Source: Kocuria rosea | GTDB lineage: Bacteria > Actinomycetota > Actinomycetes > Actinomycetales > Micrococcaceae | Direction: 5' to 3' | Assembly: GCF_023715525.1 (NCBI RefSeq) | Contig: NZ_JAMBOG010000012.1 | Location: 1 to 64,000 of the forward strand | DNA: 64,000 nt | In this document: positions 36,012-44,648 of the stretch, piece after piece | How positions within the stretch are numbered: position 1 is the first letter of the stretch | Layout: every line of letters starts with the position of its first letter | The notes under the pieces: model-generated | The model's input: only the letters and a program-made list of their open reading frames with translations | The model's database searches: none | Told to the model about the DNA's origin: nothing | Program-made: the position numbers and the translations under genes

Positions 36012-37657
36012 GCGCTGCGGTCCTCCTGCGCGGCGGGGCCCGCGGTGCCGGCGGGGCCGTCGGCGTCGAGGCCCGCGTTGACGAAGGGGCCCGCCGAGCG
36101 CCAGTGGTCGCCGCGGGCGGGGGCGTCGTTGCGCGGCGCCGGCCCGTCCTGGCCGGCGCCGGCCGCGGCCGCGACCCGGTCGCCGAGCACGCGCAGCCCG
36201 GAGGCGTTGGAGGACTTGAACAGGACGATGTCGCCGGGGGCGAGCTCGTGGCGCAGGATCTCCTCCGCCTCCTCGGCGTCGGCCGCCCACGTGGCCTCGT
36301 TGCCCCAGGAGCCCTCCAGCTGGGCGGCGTCGTAGACGGGGCGGGCGAGCTCGCCGACCGCGATCAGCTTCGAGATGTTCAGCCGCACGACCATCCGCCC
36401 GAGGGCGTCGTGCTCCTCGACGGTGCTCTCGCCGAGCTCGAGCATGCCGCCGAGCACGGCCCAGGTGCGGCGGGGACCGGCGCCGTCGGCGCCGCGGCCC
36501 AGCTGGGCGAGGCTCTGCAGCGCCGCGCGCATGGACTGGGGGTTGGCGTTGTAGGCGTCGTTGATCACGGTGACGCCGTCGGGGCGCTCGGTGCGCTCCA
36601 TCCGCCACCGGCTCGCGGCGCCCTGGGCGTTGAGCGAGGCCGCGATCCGCTCGGGGGCGACGCCGGCCACGAAGGCCGCCGACGCCGCGGCGAGCAGGTT
36701 GGTGACGTGGTGCTCGCCGATGAGCCGGGAGACGATCCGGTGCACGGAGCCGTCGGGGAAGTGCAGGTCGAACTCGGGCGAGCCGCCGGGGCCGAGCCGC
36801 ACGTCCGCGGCGTGCACGCGGGCCGCCGGGACGTCGGGCAGGACGTTGGCCGGGGACTCCCCGAAGAAGACCACCGGGGCGGCGGTGCGGCGGTGCATCT
36901 GGCGCACCGCGGGGTCGTCGTCGTTGAGCACGGCCACCCCGTCGGCGCGCAGCGCCTCCACGAGCTCGCCCTTGGCCCGGGCGATGTTGGCGACACCGCC
37001 GAACTCGCCGGCGTGGGCGGAGCCCACGCACAGCACCACCCCGACGTCCGGGCGGACCATGCGGCAGAGGTAGTCGATGTTGCCGATCCTGGTGGCGCCC
37101 ATCTCCACGACGAGGTAGCGGGTCTCGGGCGTGGTTTCGAAGACGGTCAGGGGCACGCCGACCTCGCCGTTGTAGGACCCGCGCGGCGCGACCGTCGGGC
37201 CCTCGGCCTCGAAGATGCCCTTGAGCAGGTCCTTGGTGGTGGTCTTGCCCACGGACCCGGTCACGGCGACGACCTTGACCCCGTGCTGGGCGCGCAGCTG
37301 CGCGACGACCCACGCCGCGAGCCGGCCCATGGCCTCCACGACGTCCGGGACGACCACGGCGGGGTAGACGGCTCCCGCGGCGTCGGCGACCTCGCGCTCC
37401 ACGAGGGCCAGCACGGAGCCTGCCGCGAAGGCGGCGCCCACGAACTCGTGGCCGTCGGTGACCTCACCGGGCTTGGCCACGAACAGGGTCCCGGGACGGG
37501 CCTCGCGGGAGTCGGTGGTGACGTGCCGGACCAGGACCTCCCCGGCGTGCTCGCCGGCGCTCCCTCCGCCGGTTCCCCCGGCGGCGTCCCGGCCGGCTGC
37601 GTCGACCGCGCGCCCGCCGGTGATCTGCGCGATCTGTGCAGCGGTCAGTTCGATCAT
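36008..37657 (-). CDS. murF: UDP-MurNAc-tripeptide-D-Ala-D-Ala ligase MurF
   Basis: Completes the cytoplasmic pentapeptide precursor. 549 aa, longer than usual (about 450-510), through an N-terminal Gly/Ala-rich insertion (DAAGRDAAGGTGGGSAGEHAGE) and a C-terminal tail of about 50 residues rich in Asp, Gly and Pro. ATP loop VVAVTGSVGKTTTKDLLKG; VEMGATRIGNIDYL; and NDAYNANPQSMRAAL. ATGA overlap with the murE stop (37654-37657). Confidence 0.95.
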   Translation of the reverse strand: MIELTAAQIAQITGGRAVDAAGRDAAGGTGGGSAGEHAGEVLVRHVTTDSREARPGTLFVAKPGEVTDGHEFVGAAFAAGSVLALVEREVADAAGAVYPAVVVPDVVEAMGRLAAWVVAQLRAQHGVKVVAVTGSVGKTTTKDLLKGIFEAEGPTVAPRGSYNGEVGVPLTVFETTPETRYLVVEMGATRIGNIDYLCRMVRPDVGVVLCVGSAHAGEFGGVANIARAKGELVEALRADGVAVLNDDDPAVRQMHRRTAAPVVFFGESPANVLPDVPAARVHAADVRLGPGGSPEFDLHFPDGSVHRIVSRLIGEHHVTNLLAAASAAFVAGVAPERIAASLNAQGAASRWRMERTERPDGVTVINDAYNANPQSMRAALQSLAQLGRGADGAGPRRTWAVLGGMLELGESTVEEHDALGRMVVRLNISKLIAVGELARPVYDAAQLEGSWGNEATWAADAEEAEEILRHELAPGDIVLFKSSNASGLRVLGDRVAAAAGAGQDGPAPRNDAPARGDHWRSAGPFVNAGLDADGPAGTAGPAAQEDRSA

Positions 37658-39309
37658 CGGTCCTCCCAACGGCCCTGCTGCGCGTCGGCCAGTGCGGCCC
37701 GCAGCTCTTCCCTGTCGTCCAGCGGGTGGTCCACGCCCCGGATCTCCTGGACCGTCTCGTGCCCGCGGCCCGCCACGAGCACGGAGTCCTCGGGCCCCGC
37801 CATGGCCACCGCGGCGCGGATGGCCACGGCGCGGGGCTCGAGCACGAGCACCTCCGTGGCGCGGGCGCCGGCCTCCTGCGCGGCGCGGGCGCCGCCGGCG
37901 ACCTGCTCGCGGATCCCGGCGGGCTCCTCGTCGTGCGGGTCGTCGTCGGTGACGATGACGACGTCGGCGTGCCGGGCCGCGACCTCGCCCATGATCGGGC
38001 GCTTGGAGCGGTCGCGCTCCCCCGTGGCCCCGAAGACCACGATGAGGCGCCCGCCGCGTCCGGGCGGCTCGACGGCGCCCAGCGCCCGGCGCAGGGCGTC
38101 CGGGTTGTGCGCGAAGTCCACGACGGCGGTCGGCTCCGTGCCGACGAGCTGCATCCGGCCGGGCACGTCCGTGGTCAGCGGGTCGGCGTCGTCGAGCGCC
38201 CGCTGGACGTCGGCGACGCCGGCCCCGGAGGCCACGACCATGACCACGGCGAGGGCGGCGTTGGCCACGTTGAAGTCCCCGGGCAGCCCGGTGGACACGC
38301 GCAGCGCCCGGCCGTCGCGGTGGCGCAGCTCGAAGGCGTGGCCGATGCCGCGGCGGTCGAGGGCGGTGAGCGTCCAGTCGGCCCCGTGGCGGTCCGGGCC
38401 GCCGTTGCGGTCCCCGGGCACGTCGCCGCGCAGGGCGATCGTGTCCACGTGCTCGGCCCCGAGCTGCTCGCGCGCGTGCTCGGCCATCCGCAGGCCCCAG
38501 GCGTCGTCCACGTCCTGGACGACGACCACCGCCCGGCGCGTGCGCTCGGGGGTGAACAGCTGCGCCTTGACGGCGAAGTACTCCTCCATCGACCCGTGCA
38601 GGTCCAGGTGGTCCTGGGTGAGGTTGGTGAACCCGGCCACGTCGTAGCGGACCCCGTCCACCCGGTGGAACTGCAGGGCGTGCGAGGAGACCTCCATGGA
38701 CGCCGCGGTGATGCCGCGCTCGCGCATCAGCGCGAGCAGGGAGTGCACGTGCGGGGCCTCGGGCGTGGTGAGCCGGGACGGGATGGACTCGTCGCCGGCG
38801 AGGATCTCGATGGTCCCGATCAGCCCGGTGCGGTGGCCCAGGGCGCGCAGCAGCGAGTTCGTGAAGTAGGTGGTGGTGGTCTTGCCGTTGGTCCCGGTGA
38901 CGGCGAAGAGGGCGGGCGCGGTGCCGTCCTCCGGCCGGGAGCCGTAGACGCGGGCGGCGATCGCGCCCACGGACCGGCGGGGGTCGGGGGCGACGACGAC
39001 GGGCAGGCCGACCCCGGAGCGCTCGAGCAGCTCCCGGCCCGCGGTGTCGGTGAGCACGGCGACCGCGCCCGCGCGCCGGGCGTCCGCGGCGAACTGGGCG
39101 CCGTGGGCGCGGGCGCCGGGCAGGGCCGCGTAGAGGTCCCCCGGGCGCAGCTGCCGGGAGTCCAGGGAGACGCCGGTGACGGCCGCGGAGGCTTCGCCGG
39201 CGCCCAGGGTGCCGCCCGCGAGCCGCGCCGTCTCGGCCAGGCTCAGCGGCCGGGGCCGGGCGGGGCGCATCGTCTGCGCGTCGTGTCCCTGCTGGGCTGT
39301 CGCGTCCAT
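37654..39309 (-). CDS. murE: UDP-MurNAc-tripeptide synthetase MurE, probably L-lysine-adding
   Basis: Adds the third stem-peptide residue. 551 aa. ATP loop [66 protein letters not shown]; and the specificity segment VTDDDPHDEEP around His459. Diaminopimelate-adding enzymes have DNPR with an Arg that binds the second carboxylate of DAP. Here that Arg is His, pointing to L-lysine, which agrees with the lysine-type walls of Micrococcaceae. ATG 39309 is preferred to the preceding TTG (39312) because of the GAAGGA spacing. Confidence 0.94.
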   Translation of the reverse strand: MDATAQQGHDAQTMRPARPRPLSLAETARLAGGTLGAGEASAAVTGVSLDSRQLRPGDLYAALPGARAHGAQFAADARRAGAVAVLTDTAGRELLERSGVGLPVVVAPDPRRSVGAIAARVYGSRPEDGTAPALFAVTGTNGKTTTTYFTNSLLRALGHRTGLIGTIEILAGDESIPSRLTTPEAPHVHSLLALMRERGITAASMEVSSHALQFHRVDGVRYDVAGFTNLTQDHLDLHGSMEEYFAVKAQLFTPERTRRAVVVVQDVDDAWGLRMAEHAREQLGAEHVDTIALRGDVPGDRNGGPDRHGADWTLTALDRRGIGHAFELRHRDGRALRVSTGLPGDFNVANAALAVVMVVASGAGVADVQRALDDADPLTTDVPGRMQLVGTEPTAVVDFAHNPDALRRALGAVEPPGRGGRLIVVFGATGERDRSKRPIMGEVAARHADVVIVTDDDPHDEEPAGIREQVAGGARAAQEAGARATEVLVLEPRAVAIRAAVAMAGPEDSVLVAGRGHETVQEIRGVDHPLDDREELRAALADAQQGRWEDR

Positions 39310-39350
39310 CAACGTCCTTCGTGGTCAGGTGGGCGGGTGGGTGCTCCGCC

Positions 39351-39360
39351 GGGGGGGGGG
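39351..39360. repeat. G10 homopolymer between ftsI and murE
   Basis: Ten consecutive G on the plus strand (C10 in the transcript), in the 90-nt gap between ftsI and murE. It is the longest homopolymer in the window and a likely site of replication slippage or sequencing error. Confidence 0.85.
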
Positions 39361-39399
39361 TGGCGGCCCGGGGATGGCCGGGCACGGCGATACGGAAGT

Positions 39400-41364
39400 C
39401 TAGCCGCCCTCGTCGGCCCGCCGGGACGCGGCCGGGGTGGAAGCGCTGGTCGGGACGGGGTCGGCCCCGTCGCCGGCGGTGCCCTCGGCGGCCTCCCGGG
39501 CGGTGCCCCCGGCGGCGTCCTCGGTCCCCACGACGTCGGGCGGGGTGTCCTCCGGGGCGCTCTCGGCGGGGCTGCCCTCGGGGACGTCCGTGCGCAGCGG
39601 GATGTCCACCGGGTCGGTCGTCGAGGGCGGCACGTCGTAGTGCCGCAGGACCTGGCCCATGATCTTGCTGAAGGCCCCGGTCGTGCCGATCGTGCCCACG
39701 GCGCCCTTGGGGCGCTGCAGGGTCACGGCCACGAGGTACTGGGGGTCCTCGATGGGGGCGACCCCCACGAAGGAGGTCGTGTAGCCGTCGTAGCCGCCCT
39801 CGGGGCTGGGCGCCTCGGCGGTGCCGGTCTTGCCGCCGACGCGGTAGCCCTCGACGGCGGCCTCCTTGGCGCCGCCCTCGGTGACGGTGACCTCCATCAT
39901 GTCGAGGACCTGCCGCGACGTCTCCTCCGAGACGATCCGCTCGCCGGCGGGCCGCTCCACCGGCGTGGACGTGCCGTCCGGGGCGACGACGGCCTCGACG
40001 ACCCGGGGCTCCACCTGCACCCCGCCGTTGGCCACGGCCTGGAAGACCGTCGCGGTGCGCAGGGGCGTCTGGGCCACGCCCTGGCCGAACAGCACCGTGT
40101 ACTGCTGGCGGGTGTCCCACTGCTCCGCGGCGGCGAGGATGCCCGGGGACTCCCCCGGCAGCTCGATGCCCGTGGCCTCCCCGACGCCGAAGCGCGCCAT
40201 CCAGTCGTGGCGCTGGTCCGGGGAGAGCCGGCTGCCGACCATCACCGTGCCCGTGTTCATCGAGTCGGCGATGATCCCGGCGAACGTGCGGTCCTGCTTC
40301 CCGTGGTCGAAGGCGTCGGTGATCTTCTGGCCGTCGATCTCCAGGAAGGGGGGCACGGTGATCTCGGTCTCGGGGGTCACGAGGCCCTCCTCGACGGCGG
40401 CCGCCGCGGTGAGGATCTTCTGGGTCGAGCCGGGCTCCACGGCCTGGGTGACGGCCCGGGCCCCGAGGTCCTCGGCCTCGGCGGCGCCGGGGTCGTTGGG
40501 GTCCACGGTCGAGGAGTCGGCGAGTGCGAGCACGGCGCCGTCGGAGACGCGCATCACCACCGCGGTGCCCCACTCGGCGTCGAGCTCCTGCGCGCGCTCC
40601 GTGACCGCCTGCTGGGCGAAGAACTGGACGTCGCTGTCGATCGACAGCTGGACGGCCGAGCCGTCCTCCACGGGCGTCTCCTCCGTGGGGGCCACGGGGA
40701 TGCGCACGCCGTCGGCGCTGATCTCGTAGGTGCGCTTGCCGTCGGTGCCGCTGAGCAGCTCGTCCTGGGTCTGCTCGATGCCGCCGAGCGCCTCGTCGTC
40801 GCCGCCCATGAAGCCGACCACGCTGCCGGCGACCGGGCCGTTGGGGTAGATGCGGTCGGAGGAGGGCTGCCCGTAGACGTACGGCAGGCCGAGCTCGCGC
40901 ACGGTGTTCCACTGCTCGGGGGTCACCCCGCGGGCGACGTACTCGAACGGCTTGTCGCCGTCGAGCGCCTTCTTCACGTCCTCGTCCTCGAGCTCCAGGG
41001 CGTCGGCGAGCTGGTAGACCGCCTGGGTGGGGGTCACCGTCTCCGTGGTCCCGTCCGCCCTGGGCCGCTCGAACTCGCGGACCAGCTGCTGGTCGACCGT
41101 CACGTCGTAGCGCTGCAGGGTGCGGGCCAGCACCTTGCCGTCGGTGTCGCGGATCTCCCCCCGCAGGGCGGGGACCACCTCGGTGCGAGAGCGGTCCGCG
41201 GCGGCCCGCTCGGCGCGGCCGGCGACGTCGAAGCCCTGCACCCACACCAGGCGCACCCCGAGGACCAGCAGCAGCGCGAGCACGAGCGCGACGCCGACGT
41301 GGCTGCGGCCGATGACGGAGGAGCCGGAGCCGTTCCCGGTCGACGTCGAGCGTGCGCGTGCCAC
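39400..41364 (-). CDS. ftsI: Septal transpeptidase FtsI / PBP3
   Basis: Class B penicillin-binding protein cross-linking septal peptidoglycan, partner of FtsW. 654 aa. Short cytoplasmic tail, one helix (HVGVALVLALLLVLGVRLVW), dimerisation domain (RGEIRDTDGKVLART) and the transpeptidase with Ser313-Thr-Gln-Lys (EPGSTQK), SMN and GKTGTAE. The C-terminal 80 or so residues (from about VDIPLRTDVPEGS) are disordered, Pro/Glu/Ala-rich, and no PASTA domain is present. The GTG start has GAGG 8 nt upstream. Confidence 0.96.
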   Translation of the reverse strand: MARARSTSTGNGSGSSVIGRSHVGVALVLALLLVLGVRLVWVQGFDVAGRAERAAADRSRTEVVPALRGEIRDTDGKVLARTLQRYDVTVDQQLVREFERPRADGTTETVTPTQAVYQLADALELEDEDVKKALDGDKPFEYVARGVTPEQWNTVRELGLPYVYGQPSSDRIYPNGPVAGSVVGFMGGDDEALGGIEQTQDELLSGTDGKRTYEISADGVRIPVAPTEETPVEDGSAVQLSIDSDVQFFAQQAVTERAQELDAEWGTAVVMRVSDGAVLALADSSTVDPNDPGAAEAEDLGARAVTQAVEPGSTQKILTAAAAVEEGLVTPETEITVPPFLEIDGQKITDAFDHGKQDRTFAGIIADSMNTGTVMVGSRLSPDQRHDWMARFGVGEATGIELPGESPGILAAAEQWDTRQQYTVLFGQGVAQTPLRTATVFQAVANGGVQVEPRVVEAVVAPDGTSTPVERPAGERIVSEETSRQVLDMMEVTVTEGGAKEAAVEGYRVGGKTGTAEAPSPEGGYDGYTTSFVGVAPIEDPQYLVAVTLQRPKGAVGTIGTTGAFSKIMGQVLRHYDVPPSTTDPVDIPLRTDVPEGSPAESAPEDTPPDVVGTEDAAGGTAREAAEGTAGDGADPVPTSASTPAASRRADEGG

Positions 41365-41469
41365 GTGGTTGCCTCGTTCCTGGTCGGTGCGCTGGGTGCG
41401 GGGGGATGCGCCGGGTCCGCGCGGTCCCGTGGGAGGACCGTGCTGCCGGGGCGGGTCCCGGCGCCCGGG

Positions 41470-42204
41470 TCAGTTGCCGGGGGCCCGCTGCTGCGGGGCC
41501 TGGAGGGAGCCGCCGTTGGACTGCGTGCCGGTGGCGGCCGCCTCGTCCTGGCGGGCCTGCTCCCGGGCCTCCTCGCGCTCCTGCTCCGCCTTCTCGCGCG
41601 CGCGGTCCTCCGCGCGCTGGGCGGCGCGGTCCGCGGCCTCGGAACCGGTCTGGTGGGCGTGGTCGACGAGGATCTCGTGGTCCTCCTGGGCCTGCGCCGG
41701 GAGGGGGTCGCCCTCGACCGTCCCGTCGGTGAGGTCCACCGTGCCGGAGCCCTGCGCGGGGACCATGCCGAGGTCCGCGCCCATCACCGCGAGGTTCTGG
41801 GGGGCGTTGTAGAACTCGAGGTCCTGGGTGAGGGCCTCGTTCTGCTGGCTCAGGGCCTGCTCCTGGGCCCGCAGCTCGACCAGGCGGTACTGGCCGTCGG
41901 AGATCTGGATGTTGAGCACGAGGATGGTGGCGAGCGCGACCACGAGGGCGATCAGGCTGACCACCACGGTGGACACGCGCCGGCGCCGGGCCCGGGCCGG
42001 GACGACGGACAGGGGCGCGCGGGTGGACCCGGTCGGGTGGACGGGGGCGGTGGAGCCGGTCGGGCGCGGCGACGGTGCCTCGAGCTGGCGGGCGGTGCTG
42101 CCCTCCGTGGGGGGCCGGTGCCCGCGGCGGGCGGCCCAGGCGCCGATCCCCGCGCGGGGGGTGGCCGAACGGGCCGGTCGTCGCTGCAGTCCGGTTCCGC
42201 TCAT
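41470..42204 (-). CDS. ftsL: FtsL-like septum formation protein
   Basis: 244 aa bitopic protein in the FtsL position between rsmH and ftsI. It has a basic, Pro-rich cytoplasmic N-terminus of about 75 residues and one helix ([25 protein letters not shown]). A short coiled coil with leucine heptads follows ([24 protein letters not shown]), then a long C-terminal coiled coil rich in Glu, Arg and Ala (about 195-230). The identity rests on architecture and position because FtsL sequences diverge quickly. ATGA overlap with the rsmH stop (42201-42204). Confidence 0.82.
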   Translation of the reverse strand: MSGTGLQRRPARSATPRAGIGAWAARRGHRPPTEGSTARQLEAPSPRPTGSTAPVHPTGSTRAPLSVVPARARRRRVSTVVVSLIALVVALATILVLNIQISDGQYRLVELRAQEQALSQQNEALTQDLEFYNAPQNLAVMGADLGMVPAQGSGTVDLTDGTVEGDPLPAQAQEDHEILVDHAHQTGSEAADRAAQRAEDRAREKAEQEREEAREQARQDEAAATGTQSNGGSLQAPQQRAPGN

Positions 42205-43205
42205 GCCCTGTTCCTCTGTGCCTTCTGTGGTGCGTGCTGGTGTGCGTTCTCCCGGATGCGCTCGACGGCGCGCAACCGCGCGGACGCGGCACGGGGGTTC
42301 TCCGCGATCTCCTGGGCGGTGGGGGCCTCGGCGCCCCGGGTCAGGATCCGCAGGGTGGGCTTGTGCTCCTCGAGCTCCACGGGGAAGCCCTTCGGGGCCG
42401 TGGAGGACGCCCCGTGGGCGAAGGCCTGCTTGACGATCCGGTCCTCGAGGGAGTGGTAGCTCATCACCACGACGCGCCCGCCGACGCGCACGGACTCAAG
42501 CGCGGCGGGGATCGCCCGGCGCAGCACGTCGAGCTCCTCGTTGACCTCGATGCGCAGCGCCTGGAACGTCTGCTTGGCGGGGTGGCCCTTGCGGTGCTGG
42601 GCGCCCTGCGGGACGGCGGCCCGCACGACGTCCACGAGCTCGCCGGTGGTGCGCAGCGGGGCCTGTGCCCGGCGCTCGACGATGGCCCGGGCGATGCGCA
42701 CGGCGAAGCGCTCCTCGCCCCAGTCCCGGAGGATGCGGCGCAGGTCGGCCTCGCTGTAGTCGTTGACCACGTCCTGGGCGGTGACCGGGGCCGTGGCGTC
42801 CATGCGCATGTCGAGGGGCGCGTCGTAGGAGTAGGCGAAGCCGCGCTCGCGCTCGTCGAGCTGGAGGGAGGAGACGCCGAGGTCGAAGAGGACGGCGTCG
42901 GCCCGGTCGAGGCCGTGCCGGGCGAGGGCCTCCGGGATCCGGTCGTAGGTGGTGTGCACGGGGTGGAACCGGTCGCCGAAGGGGGCGAGCCGGGCCCCGG
43001 CCAGCTGGTGCGCCTGCGGGTCGCGGTCGACGGCGACGAGCTGGACGCCGGGGAACCGGCGCAGCAGGGCCTCGGAGTGGCCGCCCATGCCCATCGTGGC
43101 GTCCACCGCCACGGCGCCGTCCTCCTGGAGCGCGGGAGCCATCAGGTCCAGGCAGCGGTCGAGCAGCACGGGGACGTGCAGCTGCTCGGCTGGGCGTTGC
43201 GCCAT
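42201..43205 (-). CDS. rsmH: 16S rRNA (cytosine-1402-N4)-methyltransferase RsmH (MraW)
   Basis: Methylates C1402 in the 30S decoding centre using S-adenosylmethionine. 334 aa from ATG 43205. Motifs: [30 protein letters not shown] (SAM loop), [48 protein letters not shown] and [15 protein letters not shown]. An in-frame GTG 30 nt upstream is possible, but ATG 43205 has GAGAGGG just before it and places HVPVLL at the usual distance. 226 nt separate it from mraZ. Confidence 0.95.
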   Translation of the reverse strand: MAQRPAEQLHVPVLLDRCLDLMAPALQEDGAVAVDATMGMGGHSEALLRRFPGVQLVAVDRDPQAHQLAGARLAPFGDRFHPVHTTYDRIPEALARHGLDRADAVLFDLGVSSLQLDERERGFAYSYDAPLDMRMDATAPVTAQDVVNDYSEADLRRILRDWGEERFAVRIARAIVERRAQAPLRTTGELVDVVRAAVPQGAQHRKGHPAKQTFQALRIEVNEELDVLRRAIPAALESVRVGGRVVVMSYHSLEDRIVKQAFAHGASSTAPKGFPVELEEHKPTLRILTRGAEAPTAQEIAENPRAASARLRAVERIRENAHQHAPQKAQRNRA

Positions 43206-43431
43206 GAACCCTCTCTTCGGCGGTCGGTCGGTCACAGTGGCCGGCGCCGTGGGGGCGACGCCGGGGTGCGGCAGCGGTTCTTCCAGGATCAGACCCCCAT
43301 CCGCTGGCCGTCCCTCGAATCCGGCCTGCCTCAGGGGAAGGTGAGTCAGGACGGTGACGGCTGCGCGGCTGGAGATCTCATCCGGGAAACGGTCCGCGGG
43401 GTCCGCGGGTGCGTCTCGGTGGGCTCTTCGC
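43206..43431 (-). other. mraZ-rsmH intergenic region
   Basis: 226 nt between two co-oriented cluster genes, longer than elsewhere in the cluster. I find no hairpin with a T-tract and no convincing -10. Some of it could be read through from the mraZ promoter. Confidence 0.5.
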
Positions 43432-43863
43432 TCAGAAGAGTCCGGGCACCACTTCTTCCTCGGTGTCGGAGAAGACGGCCTCCTTCTCGGTCAGGTAGTC
43501 GTTCCAGGCCTGGGCGTCCCAGATCTCCGCCCGGGTGCCCGCCCCGATGAAGGCGAGCTCCCGGTCGAGTCCCGCGTACTCCCGCAGCGGCGGGGGAATC
43601 GTGACTCGGCCCTGCTTGTCCGGGACCTCGTCCGAGGCCCCGGAGAGAAAGACACGGATGTAGTCCCGGGCCTGCTTGGACGACAGCGGGGCCGCCCGGA
43701 GCTGCTCGTGGACCCGCTCGAACTCCCGGATGCTGAAGACGTAGAGGCAGCGCTCCTGCCCGCGGGTCAGGACGAGCCCGTCGGCGAGCTCCTCGCGGAA
43801 CTTCGCCGGCAGGATCACGCGGCCCTTCTCGTCGAGGCGGGGTGAGTACGTTCCGAGAAACAC
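43432..43863 (-). CDS. mraZ: Transcriptional regulator MraZ
   Basis: First gene of the division cluster; an AbrB-type double SpoVT domain protein that represses its own operon. 143 aa. Two half-sites are visible: [19 protein letters not shown] and [19 protein letters not shown]. The start GTG 43863 gives the family N-terminus [M][14 protein letters not shown] and has AGAGG about 8 nt upstream. The GTG two codons earlier (43869) would leave too little room for a Shine-Dalgarno. Confidence 0.95.
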   Translation of the reverse strand: MFLGTYSPRLDEKGRVILPAKFREELADGLVLTRGQERCLYVFSIREFERVHEQLRAAPLSSKQARDYIRVFLSGASDEVPDKQGRVTIPPPLREYAGLDRELAFIGAGTRAEIWDAQAWNDYLTEKEAVFSDTEEEVVPGLF

Positions 43864-43912
43864 ACCCACCGCCTCTTCAGCCCGAGAGTTCTCCCTGGCC
43901 TCTCTCTTGGCC

Positions 43913-43942
43913 CCACTTTACTCCACTTCACTCCCCGGTCAA
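43913..43942 (-). promoter_or_regulatory. mraZ promoter with overlapping MraZ-type boxes
   Basis: Minus strand: TTGACC (43937-43942), 16 nt, TAAAGT (43915-43920). AAGTGG occurs twice with 10-bp periodicity, at 43923-43928 (in the spacer) and 43913-43918 (over the -10). MraZ is known to bind short direct repeats spaced by one helical turn upstream of its own gene, so this is a probable autoregulatory operator. Confidence 0.65.
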
Positions 43943-44088
43943 CGAACACGGGGCCCGCCCGGCCCCGGCGTGGCGCGGCCGCCGCGCCGTGCGGCGGACG
44001 TCGTCCCAGGTGGCAGAGGGCGGGCCGGGCGGGGTGCGGCGGGGAGGGAGGTGGGGCGGGACGCGGGGCCCCGGTCCGCCCCGGACGG

Positions 44089-44118
44089 AAAAAGCTCCCC
44101 GGCGGGACGCCGGGGAGC
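44089..44118 (-). terminator. Intrinsic terminator with T5 after DUF3040 gene
   Basis: An 11-bp perfect stem (gctccccggcg/cgccggggagc), 3-nt loop, followed on the minus strand by TTTTT. It lies about 60 nt past the stop at 44176. Confidence 0.8.
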
Positions 44119-44175
44119 GGGTGGGGCGGTGGTTCCGCGCCCGGTGGGGCGCGGGGTGGGGGGTCGTGGAGGGGT

Positions 44176-44544
44176 CTAGGGCTGTCCCCCGGAGTTGCGC
44201 TGGTCCCAGCGCTCCTCGAGGTTCTGCAGGAACGGCGACGAGCGGCGGGCTGCGCTGCCCTTGCCGCCCGCGGAGCGGGGCCTGCCCGAGCGCAGGGTCG
44301 CGAAGTAGACCCCGGCGCCCATGATGACGAAGCCGAGGACCCCGACCAGGACGGACTTGAGCACGACGCCCCCGAGGAGGACCAGGAGCCCGACGACAGC
44401 GACGACGATGCCGAGGACGATGTTGCGGGTGGAGGCCCCCCGGACGGCCCGGGAGCCCATGCTCGTGGCGAAGCGCGGGTCGTCCGCGTGGAGCTGCTTC
44501 TCCAGCTGCGCCAGGAGCTGTTGCTCGTGCTCGGACAGTGGCAC
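44176..44544 (-). CDS. DUF3040 domain membrane protein
   Basis: 122 aa. The N-terminal DUF3040 motif PLSEHEQQLLAQLEKQLHADDPRFA is followed by two adjacent membrane helices (IVLGIVVAVVGLLVLLGGVV, VLVGVLGFVIMGAGVYFATL) and a basic C-terminal tail (RRSSPFLQNLEERWDQRN). It matches Rv2169c in position. The function is unknown; the tail may bind nucleic acid or lipid headgroups. GTG 44544 is chosen for AGGAGG 7 nt upstream. TATCCT at 44605-44610 (minus) may be its -10. Confidence 0.9.
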   Translation of the reverse strand: MPLSEHEQQLLAQLEKQLHADDPRFATSMGSRAVRGASTRNIVLGIVVAVVGLLVLLGGVVLKSVLVGVLGFVIMGAGVYFATLRSGRPRSAGGKGSAARRSSPFLQNLEERWDQRNSGGQP

Positions 44545-44648
44545 GGTATGCCTCCTCATCCTTCGGGTGCGGACTGCCCGGCCGTTCCGGCGCCGCGTGC
44601 TACCAGGATAGACCGTCGGGTGCGGAATTGGCACCGCGACGGCGGCTG

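Larger units (their letters stand above)
43864..44175. other. 312-nt gap between mraZ and the DUF3040 gene
   Basis: It holds the mraZ promoter/operator (43913-43942), a G-rich stretch without coding signs (about 43950-44085), and the DUF3040 terminator hairpin (44089-44118). No small gene is supported. Confidence 0.7.
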
